A stretch of DNA of 64,000 bases from an uncultured Planctomycetota bacterium (GCA_900696535.1 CAADGM010000016.1:1-64000); one strand, 5' to 3'; shown: positions 48,517-58,456, counted from the first letter of the stretch. Numbers and translations are program-made. The notes: a model not told the origin generated them from the sequence alone.

Positions 48517-48892
48517 GCACTGACTCTCCTGGCGGGACTTGACGACTTGGCCGCGCCGCGGAACGGCCGCGCGCCAAGCAGCGGTGCTGATCCCCGCGCA
48601 TCTGGCACCTTGTACGTCCGAACGCCTACGATGGTAGCATGGCCGGCGCGCAATGCACGCGACGGGCACAGCGACCTTGGGGGCCGGCCCGGCCTCGTGC
48701 GGCCCCTATCCATAAGCTGAACAAGCACTTACAAAGGAACATGCCACACCAGGGCGGCGGGTTTGGCCGAGCGCCGTGGTCTTTACCGGCCGCGCCGGCC
48801 GGCGCTGTCACTCGCTCGGCGCCACGAGACCGATGCGACGGGCGGAAGCGAAATCGCGCTCCCTATACTCCGCGTATCGGTGGAGGAAGCGG

Positions 48893-49363
48893 ATGCGCAC
48901 GACCACAGCGCCGAAACGACGCGAGCTCGAGTTTCACGCATTGGACGACGTACGACGCGACGTGGATGCGCTGCATGCGGCCGGCTATCACCGCCTCGGA
49001 AACTGGACGCTGGGGCAGACCTGCGAGCACCTGGGGATCTTCTTCCGCGGCTGTCTCGATGGGTTTACCCAAAGGGCCCCGTGGTACACCCGCCCGTTCG
49101 GCGGGCTCATCCTCCGGCGTGTCCTGCGAAGCGGGCGCATGCCAACCGGCGTAAAGGTCCCCGCGGACTGGCTGCCTGGGCCACCGACCGGGGACGACCG
49201 GGCGGCCGTGGAGCACCTTGTTGCGCTCCTCGCGCGCTTCGAGCAACACGCGGGACCGCTGCATCCGTCGCCGCTGTTCGGTCCGCTTTCGCGCGAGACG
49301 TGGGCGCGGCTGCACCTGATCCACTGCGCGCACCATCTGAGCTTCCTCGTTCCCGCCCGCTGA
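48893..49363 (+). CDS. DUF1569 protein (DinB-like fold)
   Basis: 156 residues. RRELEFHALDDVRRDVDALHAAGYHRLGNWTLGQTCEHLG and the C-terminal RLHLIHCAHHLSFLVP show the His-rich four-helix DinB/DUF1569 pattern (landmarks), with His residues that may bind a metal. A thiol-transferase or hydrolase role is typical of the superfamily but not proven here. GGAGG lies 7 nt before the ATG; TATACT at 48864-48869 is a possible -10. Confidence 0.82.
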   Translation: MRTTTAPKRRELEFHALDDVRRDVDALHAAGYHRLGNWTLGQTCEHLGIFFRGCLDGFTQRAPWYTRPFGGLILRRVLRSGRMPTGVKVPADWLPGPPTGDDRAAVEHLVALLARFEQHAGPLHPSPLFGPLSRETWARLHLIHCAHHLSFLVPAR

Positions 49364-49749
49364 CCGCCTCGGCGGATTACTCAGCACGAAGCGCACGAAG
49401 CGCGGGCCGGTACGTGTGCATGTGACGGCGTTCGGGTGTGCGGGTGCGGGACCGGGCGGTGATCGCTTGGGGAGGTGAGGAGGTGGGGAGGTGAGGGGCT
49501 GTTGGGGCACGGGTTCGTGGCAGCGCAGGTGGCTCCGTAACACTCCACACGCACACACCCGCACACCCGAACACGTCGTTCGCTTCGTGCTCTTCGTGCC
49601 CTTCGTGGTTGCACGTTCGCCCGTTGCGCCGTCCCGTCCGGTTCGTGGTCCCCGGAAGTGCCGATGGATAGAATGCCGCTTCGCGCCGCGGACGCTGCTG
49701 CCCGCCGGCCGTGGCCCGAGGCATGGAAATCTCAACCGGGACGCACCGC
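49364..49749. repeat. Low-complexity intergenic region with CACGAAG repeats
   Basis: 386 nt before glnS without a gene. GCACGAAGCGCACGAAGCG lies at about 49384-49402. A G-rich run (GAGGTGAGGAGGTGGGGAGG) follows at about 49473-49492 and ACACGCACACACCCGCACAC near 49549-49568. The complement of CACGAAGGGCACGAAGAGC lies around 49580-49608. The CACGAAG unit is the same one found inside glnS at 51518-51550. TAGAAT at about 49670 may be the glnS -10. Confidence 0.6.
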
Positions 49750-51762
49750 ATGGCCCAGCCAAACAATCCCATCGAAGGCCGCGACACCGGCGCCGCGACG
49801 CCGCGCGACTTCATCCGCGAGATTATCGACGAGCACAACCGCACAGGCCGCTTCGGCGGACGCGTGGCCACGCGTTTCCCGCCGGAGCCGAACGGCTACC
49901 TGCACATCGGTCACGCCAAGAGCATCTGCCTGAACTACGGGCTGGCTGCCGAGTACGGCGGCACGTTCAACCTTCGCATGGACGACACGAACCCCTCGAA
50001 GGAGGACCAGGAGTACGTCGACTCGATCATCGATGACGTGCGCTGGCTGGGCGCCCGCTGGCCGGGTATGCGCGACGACGACAAGTACGCCGGCGTGCTG
50101 TGGGCCAGCAACTACTTCGACCAGATGTACGCCTGGGCAGTCGAGCTCATCCGCAAGGGCAAGGCGTACGTTTGCGACCTGTCCGCCGAGGAGATGAGCC
50201 GCTCGCGCGGCACGCTCACGCGGCCGGGCCAGCCGAGCCCGCACCGCGACCGCTCGATCGAGGAGAATCTCGACCTGTTCGAGCGCATGCGCCGCGGCGA
50301 ATTCCCGAACGGCGCTAAGACACTCCGCGCCCGGATCGACATGGCCCACCCGAACCTGAACATGCGTGACCCGGTCATGTATCGCATCGTTCACGAGTCC
50401 CACCACAACACCGGCGACGCGTGGTGCATCTACCCCATGTACGACTGGGCCCACGGCTTCGAGGACTCCATCGAGGGCATCACCCACAGCATCTGCACGC
50501 TCGAGTTCGAGATTCACCGCCCGCTCTACGACTGGTTCATCGACACCGTCAACGAGGGCCGCACCGACGACGGCTCCGGCCCCTGGGGCCGCAGGATTCA
50601 CCACCCCCAGCAGATCGAGTTCGCCCGGCTCAACCTGACCTACACGGTCATGAGCAAGCGGCGGCTGCTCGAGCTGGTCAAGGGTGGCCACGTCCGCGGC
50701 TGGGACGACCCGCGCATGCCGACCATCAGCGGCATGCGCCGTCGCGGGTATCCGGCCGAGGCGATACGGGAGTTCTGCCGTCGCATCGGCGTTTCAAAGA
50801 CCGACAGCGTGATCGACCTGGCCCTGCTGGAGCACTGCGTGCGCGACGAGCTGAACCGCACGGCTCCGCGCGTCATGGCCGTGCTCCGCCCGCTGCGCGT
50901 GGTGATCGAGAACTACCCCGACGACCAGGTCGAGGAGTTCGAGCTGGTCAACAACCCGGAGAATCCCGCGGCCGGGACGCGAAAGGTCCCCTTCTCGAAG
51001 GTGCTGTACATCGAGCAGGACGACTTCCGCGCCGAGCCGCCGCCAAAGTACTTCCGCCTCGCGCCGGGACGCGAGGTGCGGCTCCGCGGCGGCTACTTCA
51101 TCAAGTGTGTCGACTTCAAGACGGGCGCCGACGGACAACCGGTCGAGCTGCGCTGCACATACGACCCGGCGACCCGGAGCGGCGACGCCCCGGACGGGCG
51201 CAAGGTCAAGGCGACCATTCACTGGGTCTCGGCGGCGCACGCGCTGCCGATCGAGGCGCGGCTGTACGAGACGCTGTTCACGAAGCCCGACCCCGACGAC
51301 GTGAGTGATGACGCAATCCGCGCCGCTGAGGCGACTGGCCTGGCTGGCGCGGCCGCGACGGTGGCGGCGCCCGCGACGGATTGGAAGTCCAATCTCAATC
51401 CGCGCTCCGAGGAAGTCGTGCTCGCGTATGTGGAGCCCAGTGTCGCCGGGGCGCGGGTCGGCGCGCGGTACCAGTTCGAGCGGCTGGGGTACTTCTGCGT
51501 GGATCCGGACACAGAGCAGGCACGAAGGCACGAAGGCACGGAGGCACGAAGGGGAGAGGAGCAGAGGGGCGAAGGAGCGGAGGAGCGGAGGGGCCAGGGG
51601 ACCGAGGGGCGGCGGGCCGAAGGGGCGGAGGGGCGAAGGAGTGGAGCGGCGGATGCGCCGGCCGCGAGCACGCCGGCGATGCCGCGGCTGGTCTTCAACC
51701 GCACGGTGACGCTCAAGGACGAGTGGGCGAAGGTCGAGAAGCGCGGATCGGACCGCCGCTAG
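49750..51762 (+). CDS. glnS: Glutaminyl-tRNA synthetase with in-frame repeat insertion
   Basis: 670 residues; Escherichia coli GlnRS has about 550. Class I signature HIGH (52-55) in [21 protein letters not shown] and the KMSKS equivalent [11 protein letters not shown] are present, followed by the two beta-barrel anticodon-binding domains. The C-terminus [14 protein letters not shown] ... [19 protein letters not shown] is normal GlnRS, but residues 588-644 between them are an Arg/Glu/Gly low-complexity insert coded by a purine-rich repeat. The frame is kept, so the protein is probably functional. GTG 49711 would add 13 residues; ATG 49750 fits the family better. Confidence 0.93.
   Translation: MAQPNNPIEGRDTGAATPRDFIREIIDEHNRTGRFGGRVATRFPPEPNGYLHIGHAKSICLNYGLAAEYGGTFNLRMDDTNPSKEDQEYVDSIIDDVRWLGARWPGMRDDDKYAGVLWASNYFDQMYAWAVELIRKGKAYVCDLSAEEMSRSRGTLTRPGQPSPHRDRSIEENLDLFERMRRGEFPNGAKTLRARIDMAHPNLNMRDPVMYRIVHESHHNTGDAWCIYPMYDWAHGFEDSIEGITHSICTLEFEIHRPLYDWFIDTVNEGRTDDGSGPWGRRIHHPQQIEFARLNLTYTVMSKRRLLELVKGGHVRGWDDPRMPTISGMRRRGYPAEAIREFCRRIGVSKTDSVIDLALLEHCVRDELNRTAPRVMAVLRPLRVVIENYPDDQVEEFELVNNPENPAAGTRKVPFSKVLYIEQDDFRAEPPPKYFRLAPGREVRLRGGYFIKCVDFKTGADGQPVELRCTYDPATRSGDAPDGRKVKATIHWVSAAHALPIEARLYETLFTKPDPDDVSDDAIRAAEATGLAGAAATVAAPATDWKSNLNPRSEEVVLAYVEPSVAGARVGARYQFERLGYFCVDPDTEQARRHEGTEARRGEEQRGEGAEERRGQGTEGRRAEGAEGRRSGAADAPAASTPAMPRLVFNRTVTLKDEWAKVEKRGSDRR
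51511..51681 (+). repeat. Purine-rich CACGAAGG/GGGGCGAAGG repeat inside glnS
   Basis: 171 nt, a multiple of 3, starting with repeated GGCACGAAGGCACGAAGG and passing into degenerate GAGCGGAGG/GGGGCGGAGG units. It encodes residues 588-644 of GlnRS. The same CACGAAG unit occurs in the intergenic DNA before the gene. Confidence 0.8.
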
Positions 51763-51882
51763 GAGCCGGCCCAGCTTAGCGCCGAATTAACACTCCGGTC
51801 CGTAATGCTCCGAAGCTGTCTACGTTCAGCCTCCTGACCGCTCCGCTGATTGTCGGGCCGGTCGCAGCAGGAGGCTTATAAC

Positions 51883-53163
51883 ATGGCTTGCCGTGTTGCT
51901 GTTCTCATCACGTTGCTGGGGCTAATTGGAGCATGCGGGCCGATGTCGACCCGCGGAAGCGATCAGACGGTCGGGTCGCCGACCTACGACTTCAGCGCAG
52001 TCGATGAGTTTCTCTCCCAGTCGATCGAGCTGTTCGAGGGGAACGTGCTGGTCATCATCCTCGAAGGCGGGGTTCCGATCTACCAGTTTCAGCTTGGTAA
52101 CATCGGCCCGGACACGGTCGTACATATGGCGTCAGCCACCAAGCTGATCTCCGCTGGCGTGATCCTTTCGGTGGTCGACTCGGCGCAACTCGGGTTGAAT
52201 GATCGCGTCGGCGACCACGTGTCGTCCATGGAGCTGGCCGGCAAGGGCGATATCACAGTTCGGCAGTGCTTCTCGATGACCAGCGGGCTCTTCGGCGGCT
52301 TGCGGCACGAGATCAACCCACTGCTGACACTTGAAGAGTCCGTGACCCGGATCGCTAGTTCCACGCCGGTCGTTTTCCCACCCGGCACGCAAATGGCGTA
52401 CGACGGCAAAGGTATGCAGGTCGCCGGCCTCGCGGCCCAGAATGTGACCGGGATCGACTGGCGTCTGCTTGCCGCGCAGCGTCTCTTTTCGCCGCTGCAA
52501 ATGACGAGCACCTCCTACACCGAGTTCGGCCTCAACCCGGCCGTAGCCGGGGGAGTCCGCACCTCCGCAAACGACTATCTGCGTTACCTTCAAATGATCC
52601 TCGACGGCGGCGTGTGGGATGGGCAGAGGATTCTCTCACCGGAGTCGATCGCCGAGATCTTCACGAACCAGTCCTACGGACTGCCGATATACCACCTGCC
52701 ACCAGGGTTCGCTGGCGGTTCCCCGTGGTTCCCGTATAACGCGGAGACGATCTGGTACGGATTTGGCGCGTGGGTTCTAGCTCGAAACCCGGTCTCCGGC
52801 CGCGTTGAGGAGATCACCAGTCCCGGCGCATGGGGCAGCTTCGCATGGATCGATCGGCGACGCCAGACCGTGGGAATGCTCGTCACCGACGTCCCGGCTG
52901 GCTCGGCCCAGGCCGTCGATCCGGCGCTGCACGCGTTCGAACTGATTCGCCAGGCGATCGACCGCGCCACCTTGGGTGACGTCAACTGCGACGGGCAGAT
53001 CGACTTTGCGGACATCGAGCCGTTCACCATAGCTCTGGCCGGCGAGGCAGCCTACGAGCAGGCGTATCCGGACTGCCGCTACCTCCGAGCCGATTGCAAC
53101 CGCGACGGCGGCGTCGATTTCGCGGACATCGACGCGTTCGTGGCCCAAATTGCACGGAACTGA
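51883..53163 (+). CDS. Beta-lactamase-family serine hydrolase lipoprotein with dockerin-like repeats
   Basis: 426 residues. Lipobox LIGAC puts the lipidated Cys at 18. The beta-lactamase/class C fold has the catalytic SxxK motif S84-A-T-K87 and VRQCFSMTSGLFGG. The second motif, usually Tyr-x-Asn, is Tyr173-Asp-Gly. After about residue 365 come two dockerin-type calcium loops (GDVNCDGQIDFADIEPF and ADCNRDGGVDFADIDAF). Probably a surface or outer-membrane-anchored esterase/peptidase. AGGAGG precedes the ATG. Codon use looks less GC-extreme than its neighbours, a weak hint of separate origin. Confidence 0.85.
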   Translation: MACRVAVLITLLGLIGACGPMSTRGSDQTVGSPTYDFSAVDEFLSQSIELFEGNVLVIILEGGVPIYQFQLGNIGPDTVVHMASATKLISAGVILSVVDSAQLGLNDRVGDHVSSMELAGKGDITVRQCFSMTSGLFGGLRHEINPLLTLEESVTRIASSTPVVFPPGTQMAYDGKGMQVAGLAAQNVTGIDWRLLAAQRLFSPLQMTSTSYTEFGLNPAVAGGVRTSANDYLRYLQMILDGGVWDGQRILSPESIAEIFTNQSYGLPIYHLPPGFAGGSPWFPYNAETIWYGFGAWVLARNPVSGRVEEITSPGAWGSFAWIDRRRQTVGMLVTDVPAGSAQAVDPALHAFELIRQAIDRATLGDVNCDGQIDFADIEPFTIALAGEAAYEQAYPDCRYLRADCNRDGGVDFADIDAFVAQIARN

Positions 53164-53318
53164 GCACACCTGGGCTACCATTGGGGCACATTGCGCGAGT
53201 CACTCACACCGGATCGCGTGAAAGCCGCGGCAACTACGATTGACTGCTGCGCCCCGCGTGGCGAGAATCCCCCGTCGTTCGGGCCCCGCATCTGACCATC
53301 CACGCAGGAGCCGCATCG

Positions 53319-54791
53319 ATGTCCACCGCCATACCCACCGCTCGTGATGTCAAGCTTGGCCCCACCCGGATGCTCATCGGCGGCGAGTGGGTCAACGCCG
53401 CCAGCGGCAAGACGTTCGAAACCGTCAACCCGGCCACGGAGGAGTTGATAGCCCGCGTGCCCGATGCGGACGAGGCGGACGTAAACCGCGCCGTCGCCGC
53501 CGCCCGCCAGGCCTTCGACAGCGGGCCCTGGCGGAAGATTTCCGGCAGCGAGCGTGGCCGGCTCATGACGCGCCTGGCCGACCTCATCGAGGCCCACAAG
53601 GACGAGCTGGCCCGCCTGGAAACGCTCGACAACGGCAAGCCGCTGGGCGACTCACTGGCGGCAGACTTGCCGCTGACGATCGCCTGCTATCGCTACTACG
53701 CCGGCTGGGCCGACAAGCTGCACGGCAAGACGATCCCGGTGAACGGGCCGTACTTCTGCTATACGCGGCATGAGCCGGTCGGCGTCTGCGCGCAGATCAT
53801 CCCGTGGAACTTCCCGCTGCTCATGCAGGCCTGGAAGCTCGGCCCGGCCCTGGCGGCGGGCTGCACGGTCGTGATGAAGGTCGCCGAGCAGACGCCGCTC
53901 TCGGCCCTGCGAGTCGGCGAGCTGATCCAGGAGGCGGGGTTCCCGCCGGGGGTGGTGAACATCCTGACGGGCTTTGGCCCCACCGCCGGCGCGCCGCTGG
54001 CCCGGCACATGGACGTCGACAAGGTCGCTTTCACCGGCAGCACCGAAGTCGGGCACCTCATCATGAAATACGCCGCCGAGAGCAACCTGAAGCGCGTCAC
54101 GCTCGAGCTCGGCGGCAAGAGCCCGAACATCGTGTTCGCCGACACGGACCTGGACGCGGCCGCCGAAGGGGCTCACTTCGCCCTGTTCTTCAACCAGGGG
54201 CAGTGCTGCTGCGCCGGTTCGCGGCTGTACGTCGAGGACTCGATCCACGACGCATTCGTGGCCAGGCTTGTCGCCAAGGCGCGGGCCCGCAAGGTCGGCG
54301 ACCCCTTCGCCCGCGACACCCAGCAGGGGCCGCAGGTCGACAAGACCCAGTTCGACAAGGTCATGGGCTACATCGAGGCGGGCCAGCGCGACGGCGCCCG
54401 GCTGGAGTGTGGCGGCGGGCGCGTCGGCGGCCGCGGGTTCTTCATCGAGCCCACCGTGTTCACCGGCGTCGACGAACAGATGAAGATCGGTCAGGAGGAG
54501 ATCTTCGGCCCGGTCATGTCCGTCATCCGCTTCAAAACGATTGACGAGGTCATCCAGCGGGCGAACCGCACCGTCTACGGCCTGGCGGCCGCCGTCTGGA
54601 CGCGGGACATCGAGAAGGCCCTCGCGATCGCCAATGGCGTCCGCGCCGGCACCGTGTGGGTCAACTGCTACGACGTCTTCGACGCGGCGGCGCCGTTCGG
54701 CGGCTTCAAGCAGTCCGGCATCGGCCGCGAACTGGGCGAGTACGGCCTCTCGAACTACCTCGAAGTGAAGACCGTAACGGTGAAGGTCTGA
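53319..54791 (+). CDS. NAD-dependent aldehyde dehydrogenase (ALDH1/betaine-aldehyde-like)
   Basis: 490 residues, full length. [31 protein letters not shown], general base Glu263 ([11 protein letters not shown]), nucleophile Cys297 ([12 protein letters not shown]) and the C-terminal [26 protein letters not shown] (landmarks) identify an ALDH close to the retinal/betaine aldehyde group. It oxidises an aldehyde to its acid with NAD(P)+. The natural substrate is not determinable from this sequence. AGGAG precedes the ATG by about 11 nt. Confidence 0.93.
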   Translation: MSTAIPTARDVKLGPTRMLIGGEWVNAASGKTFETVNPATEELIARVPDADEADVNRAVAAARQAFDSGPWRKISGSERGRLMTRLADLIEAHKDELARLETLDNGKPLGDSLAADLPLTIACYRYYAGWADKLHGKTIPVNGPYFCYTRHEPVGVCAQIIPWNFPLLMQAWKLGPALAAGCTVVMKVAEQTPLSALRVGELIQEAGFPPGVVNILTGFGPTAGAPLARHMDVDKVAFTGSTEVGHLIMKYAAESNLKRVTLELGGKSPNIVFADTDLDAAAEGAHFALFFNQGQCCCAGSRLYVEDSIHDAFVARLVAKARARKVGDPFARDTQQGPQVDKTQFDKVMGYIEAGQRDGARLECGGGRVGGRGFFIEPTVFTGVDEQMKIGQEEIFGPVMSVIRFKTIDEVIQRANRTVYGLAAAVWTRDIEKALAIANGVRAGTVWVNCYDVFDAAAPFGGFKQSGIGRELGEYGLSNYLEVKTVTVKV

Positions 54792-54833
54792 CGCCGGCGC
54801 AGCGCGTTGCACGCGACCGCCACCGGCGGCGGA

Positions 54834-56783
54834 CTATTCGCGGCTGCGGCCGCCGGAGCCTTCGCCGAGCTTGACCTCGATCGTCAGTTCCTTCCCTTCG
54901 CGCACCACGGTGACGGGGACGGTCTGGCCGGGCCGCATGTTCTTGAGCGCCGCCATGTACCCGTAGATGTCCTTGATGGGCTGGTCGCCGATCTTGACGA
55001 TACGGTCCTCGTCCTTGAGCCCGGCCGCCTTGGCCGGTCCGCCTTCCGTCACGGCCTGGATCACCACGCCCGGCTCGCCGTCGGTGGCGTAGTCGGGCAC
55101 GATTCCCAGGCGGACGCGGGGCATCTGCGGCTGACCGACGTCGGGTTCGGTGTCGTCGCGCGGCGGACCGCCGGCGCGGGCCTGGCCGTTGTCCTGCTGC
55201 TGCTGCTCGAAGGCGGGCGGCGGCGGCGTGTCTTCGTCGCTCGGCTTCTCCGTCGAGCGCTGGAACGTGGGGCCGTCGCGCAGGTCGGCCAGGTCTCGGA
55301 TGATCGCGTGGAACATGGTCAGCAGCCGCGCGGCGCCCTCCGCGTCGATCAGTTCGGTGTCGTCCTCCGGCCGGTGATACTGGCGATGCATACCGGTGAA
55401 GGGGAACAGGTACGGAATCTCGCGATACAGGAAAGGCGCGTGATCGCTGTTGCCGGACAGGGCCCGCGGCGCTCGGTAGGTGAGCCCGACGCGGTCGGCC
55501 GCGGCCTTGACGATCGGCTCGAACTCCGGGGCGCTGGGAATACCGAAGATCGTAAAGCGCTCCTGCCCCACTCGGCCGACCATGTCGAAGTTGATCATGG
55601 CCTTGACGTGGGCGATCTCTTCGCCACCTTGCCGGACGAAGTGCTTGCTGCCGTGCAGGCCCATTTCCTCGGCGCTGAACGCCACGAACACGATGTTGCG
55701 CCGCAGGTCACGCTCCCGGGCCAGCGCGCGGGCAAGCTCGAGCACCGCCGCGGTCCCGGATGCGTTGTCGTCCGCGCCGTTGTGGATAAACGCCGCGTCA
55801 CTCGTTCGCTCGAATTGCCGCGGCACGTTGCCCAGGTGGTCGTAGTGCGCGCCGACCACGATCGTCTCGGTCGTGTCGTGCGCCGCCGGCAGCCGAGCGA
55901 TGACGTTCCGCGTCGCGACCGTCAGGGGCCGCACGCCGGGCCGGAGCGAGACATCGAGCCCCAGGTCTCGCGTCAGGGGTTTGCGCTCCTTCTCCAGACG
56001 CTCGACGAGCGTCGCGAGCGGCTCCGCGCCGGCCTTCTCGAGAATGGCCTCCGCCAGCGCGGCGCTGACATGGGCAACCGGAATGTCGAACGTCTGCCGG
56101 CTCAGCTCGTCGCTGAAGCGGAACAGATTGCCGCTGCTTCGCGCGTGGCCGGGCGGGTCGACGATGAGCAGCGCCTTGGCGCCGCGGCGAGCGGCGGTGG
56201 CCGCCTTGCTGCGGAACTCGCTGAAACGCGAGGGCCGCGCGCCGCCGAAGTCCGCTTCGTCGTCGTCCGCGCGGGGCTCGAATCGCAGAATGAGCAGAAT
56301 CTTGCCCGTCGCGTCAAACTCGGCGTAGTCGTTCCAGCCGAACTCGTCGGCCTTGATGCCGTACCCGGCGAACGCGACCGGTCCGCTGGCACTGTCCATG
56401 GCGCTGAATGGCAGCGGGATCCAATCTACGCCGACGCGCGGAACCGTCGGCAGACCGTCGACCTCCAGCTCGGCCTCAGCTTCGACGAGCTGTTTACCGC
56501 GTGTGACGGTGAACTCCTGGAACCAGGTCCCGTCCGTGCCGCCGGGCTCGAGCCCGAAGCACTCGAACTGGGCGGCAATATAGGCCGCGGCCGCCTCGAT
56601 GCCGGGCGTGCCGGGCTGGCGGCCCGCGAGGGCGTCGGAGGCCAGGAACCGCACGTGGGCCAGGTACTCGGCCGGCGAGAACGTGACGTCTTCGGCGCTG
56701 GGCTGGGACGTGGCCGCGGCGAGGGTCGTACTGGCACAGACGAGCAGGACGAGCGGAAGCGTCCAATGGAGCCGGGTGGTCAT
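54834..56783 (-). CDS. Secreted M28 metallopeptidase with PA insert and C-terminal PDZ domain
   Basis: 649 residues. Signal peptide (about 1-22). A PA-like lid (about 105-245) interrupts the region before the M28 zinc-peptidase domain (about 265-500). Its metal ligands are recognisable: GAHYDHLG, NGADDNASG, FSAEEMGLHGSKHF, INFDMVGR and a late His (MHRQYHRPEDD). A Gln/Pro-rich linker and a PDZ domain (about 560-645; VIQAVTEGGPAKAAGLKDEDRIVKIG, landmark) follow. Likely an aminopeptidase working outside the cytoplasm. TAGAAT at 56825-56830 (minus) may be its -10; AGGAG lies before ATG 56783. Confidence 0.92.
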   Translation of the reverse strand: MTTRLHWTLPLVLLVCASTTLAAATSQPSAEDVTFSPAEYLAHVRFLASDALAGRQPGTPGIEAAAAYIAAQFECFGLEPGGTDGTWFQEFTVTRGKQLVEAEAELEVDGLPTVPRVGVDWIPLPFSAMDSASGPVAFAGYGIKADEFGWNDYAEFDATGKILLILRFEPRADDDEADFGGARPSRFSEFRSKAATAARRGAKALLIVDPPGHARSSGNLFRFSDELSRQTFDIPVAHVSAALAEAILEKAGAEPLATLVERLEKERKPLTRDLGLDVSLRPGVRPLTVATRNVIARLPAAHDTTETIVVGAHYDHLGNVPRQFERTSDAAFIHNGADDNASGTAAVLELARALARERDLRRNIVFVAFSAEEMGLHGSKHFVRQGGEEIAHVKAMINFDMVGRVGQERFTIFGIPSAPEFEPIVKAAADRVGLTYRAPRALSGNSDHAPFLYREIPYLFPFTGMHRQYHRPEDDTELIDAEGAARLLTMFHAIIRDLADLRDGPTFQRSTEKPSDEDTPPPPAFEQQQQDNGQARAGGPPRDDTEPDVGQPQMPRVRLGIVPDYATDGEPGVVIQAVTEGGPAKAAGLKDEDRIVKIGDQPIKDIYGYMAALKNMRPGQTVPVTVVREGKELTIEVKLGEGSGGRSRE

Positions 56784-56908
56784 GGCGGCAGTGCACTCCT
56801 GTTCGGCTTCGAACCGATCGCGGCATTCTAGCCGCCCGCCCGCGCCGCGTCGCAGCGACCCCACGCTAGAATGCAGCCGGCCGGAGACAGCCCGGCACGA
56901 GGTCCGCC

Positions 56909-57226
56909 ATGCCGCACGCGGCACAGCAGTTCGTCGGCCAGGTTGTGGTGCTGGATACGCAGGGCCCGCTGGTGTACATCGGGAAGCTTGAGGCCATCGA
57001 CGCCGACGGCTACTGGCTGACCGAGGCGGACGTGCACAACCGCCAGGAAGGGCACAGCACGAACGAGCGCTACGTGAACGACGCGGTGCTGCTCGAGCAG
57101 GCCGGTGCGCGCAACGTCAACCGCCGGCGCGTCTTCGTCCTCGTCTCCGCGGTCGTGAGCATCTCGCGGCTGGAAGACATCGCCGCCGAGGGACCCTCGG
57201 CCAACCCGGGAGCATGGCTGAAATGA
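56909..57226 (+). CDS. Small protein of unknown function coupled to the epimerase gene
   Basis: 105 residues, probably a compact beta-barrel: FVGQVVVLDTQGPLVYIGKLEAIDADGYWLTEADVHNRQEG resembles an Sm-like or SH3-like strand order (landmark), followed by an Arg-rich strand (NVNRRRVFVLVSAVVSISRLEDI). No family recognised with confidence. GAGG precedes the ATG, and its end overlaps the next gene by 13 nt, so the two are translated together. TAGAAT at 56867-56872 is a plausible -10. Confidence 0.6.
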   Translation: MPHAAQQFVGQVVVLDTQGPLVYIGKLEAIDADGYWLTEADVHNRQEGHSTNERYVNDAVLLEQAGARNVNRRRVFVLVSAVVSISRLEDIAAEGPSANPGAWLK

Positions 57227-58236
57227 AACTGAGCTGGCAGCGCCTGCGCATCCGCCCTAAGCACCGCTTCGCGACCTCCCAGTGGCACACCGACGAGAAG
57301 GAGACCATCGTCCTCCAGCTCGAGCACGCGGGCGTGGTCGGCGAGGGCGAGATTGTCCCCTCCTCGCTCTACGGGCAATCCCTCGAATCCTCCGAAGCCG
57401 CCCTGGCCGCGGCACGCCCTCTGCTCGGCGACGACCCGTTCGCGATCGAGGCGATCGTGCAGCGGCTGACGGCGGAACTGAACGACCAGCGGGCCACGGT
57501 CGACGGCCTGGATGCGGCCCTGCACGACTGGGTCGGTAAGAAGCTGGGCGTGCCGGCGTGGCGACTGCTCGGGCTGGAGCAGCCGCGCAAGCAGACCACG
57601 TTCACGATCGGCGTGGCCGACCCGGAGCTGACGCGGACGAAAGTCGACGAGGCCCTGGCCGCGGGGTTCGATGCGCTCAAGATCAAGGTCGGTACGCCGA
57701 CCGACGACGACACGCTGGGCTACATCCGATCGAAGTTCGACGGCCCGCTGTTTCTCGACGCCAACATGGCCTGGAGCCCGCGCGAGGCCGGGGCCCGCAT
57801 CAGCGCGCTGGCGCGCTACCGCCCCACGATCATCGAGCAGCCGCTGGACCGCGCCGACTGGGAGTACATGCAGCCGCTGCGCGGGCTGGGCGTGGCGCCG
57901 ATCTTCGCCGACGAGAGCTGCGAGCGGCCCGCGGACGTGGTCCGGCTGCACGGCTACGTGGACGGGATCAACATCAAGTTCAACAAGTGCGGGGGCATCC
58001 GCGAGGCGCTGAAGATGATCGCCCTGGCGCGGGGGCTGGGTATGAAGGTCATGCTGGGCTGCTTCGTGTGCAGCAGCCTGGCCATCGCGCCCGCGCTCAC
58101 CATCGCGTCGCTCGTCGATTACGCCGGCCTCGACGGCGCGCTGCTGCTGGCCGAGGATCCTTACGAGGGCATCGAGCGGACCGGCGGCTTGCTGAGCCTG
58201 TCCGACGCGCCGGGACTGGGCGTGCGGCGGCGGTAG
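57214..58236 (+). CDS. Enolase-superfamily dipeptide epimerase-like protein
   Basis: 340 residues. Muconate-lactonizing subgroup with catalytic KxK Lys156/Lys158 (ALKIKVG), metal ligands Asp182, Glu208 and Asp233 (LDANMAW, IIEQPL, FADESC) and a later Lys255/Lys258 (INIKFNKCGG). The C-terminal motif is GLDGALLLAEDP, whereas L-Ala-D/L-Glu epimerases usually have an Asp-x-Asp there, so one specificity Asp is missing. All acid/base residues are kept. Probable dipeptide epimerisation in peptidoglycan or peptide turnover; other racemase activities are possible. Confidence 0.85.
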   Translation: MAEMKLSWQRLRIRPKHRFATSQWHTDEKETIVLQLEHAGVVGEGEIVPSSLYGQSLESSEAALAAARPLLGDDPFAIEAIVQRLTAELNDQRATVDGLDAALHDWVGKKLGVPAWRLLGLEQPRKQTTFTIGVADPELTRTKVDEALAAGFDALKIKVGTPTDDDTLGYIRSKFDGPLFLDANMAWSPREAGARISALARYRPTIIEQPLDRADWEYMQPLRGLGVAPIFADESCERPADVVRLHGYVDGINIKFNKCGGIREALKMIALARGLGMKVMLGCFVCSSLAIAPALTIASLVDYAGLDGALLLAEDPYEGIERTGGLLSLSDAPGLGVRRR

Positions 58237-58268
58237 CAGAGCGGCGGAGCCGGTGCGTAGTAGCGCTG

Positions 58269-58289
58269 GCGGCCGCGACTCACGGCCGC
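58269..58289. terminator. GCGGCCG-N7-CGGCCGC hairpin
   Basis: Perfect 7-bp stem 33 nt after the epimerase stop codon, facing the minus-strand top6A gene. It could be a terminator stem. It precedes the 38-nt tandem repeat. Confidence 0.4.
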
Positions 58290-58322
58290 GAGGGGGGTCG
58301 CGACGCGCGCGGTGATCCGAGG

Positions 58323-58456
58323 CGATCGCGCAAGCGATCGGACCGGGCCGGAATCAGAGCCGATCGCGCAAGCGATCGGACCGGACCGGAATCAGAGCCG
58401 ATCGCGCAAGCGATCGGACCGGACCGGAATCAGAGCCTATCGCGCAAGCGATCGGA
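58323..58456. repeat. 38-nt tandem repeat with GCAA-tetraloop hairpin
   Basis: Three full 38-nt copies (58323-58360, 58361-58398, 58399-58436) and a partial fourth to 58456, nearly identical and without spacers. Each has the palindrome CGATCGC-GCAA-GCGATCG (7-bp stem, GNRA loop) followed by GACCGGACCGGAATCAGAGC. A further hairpin CCGACAGC-tcgc-GCTGTCGG follows at about 58480-58499. Confidence 0.85.

Noticed and set aside
58323-58456. Possible CRISPR array (38-nt repeats)
   Set aside because: The repeats are directly contiguous with no unique spacers, and no cas genes are present.
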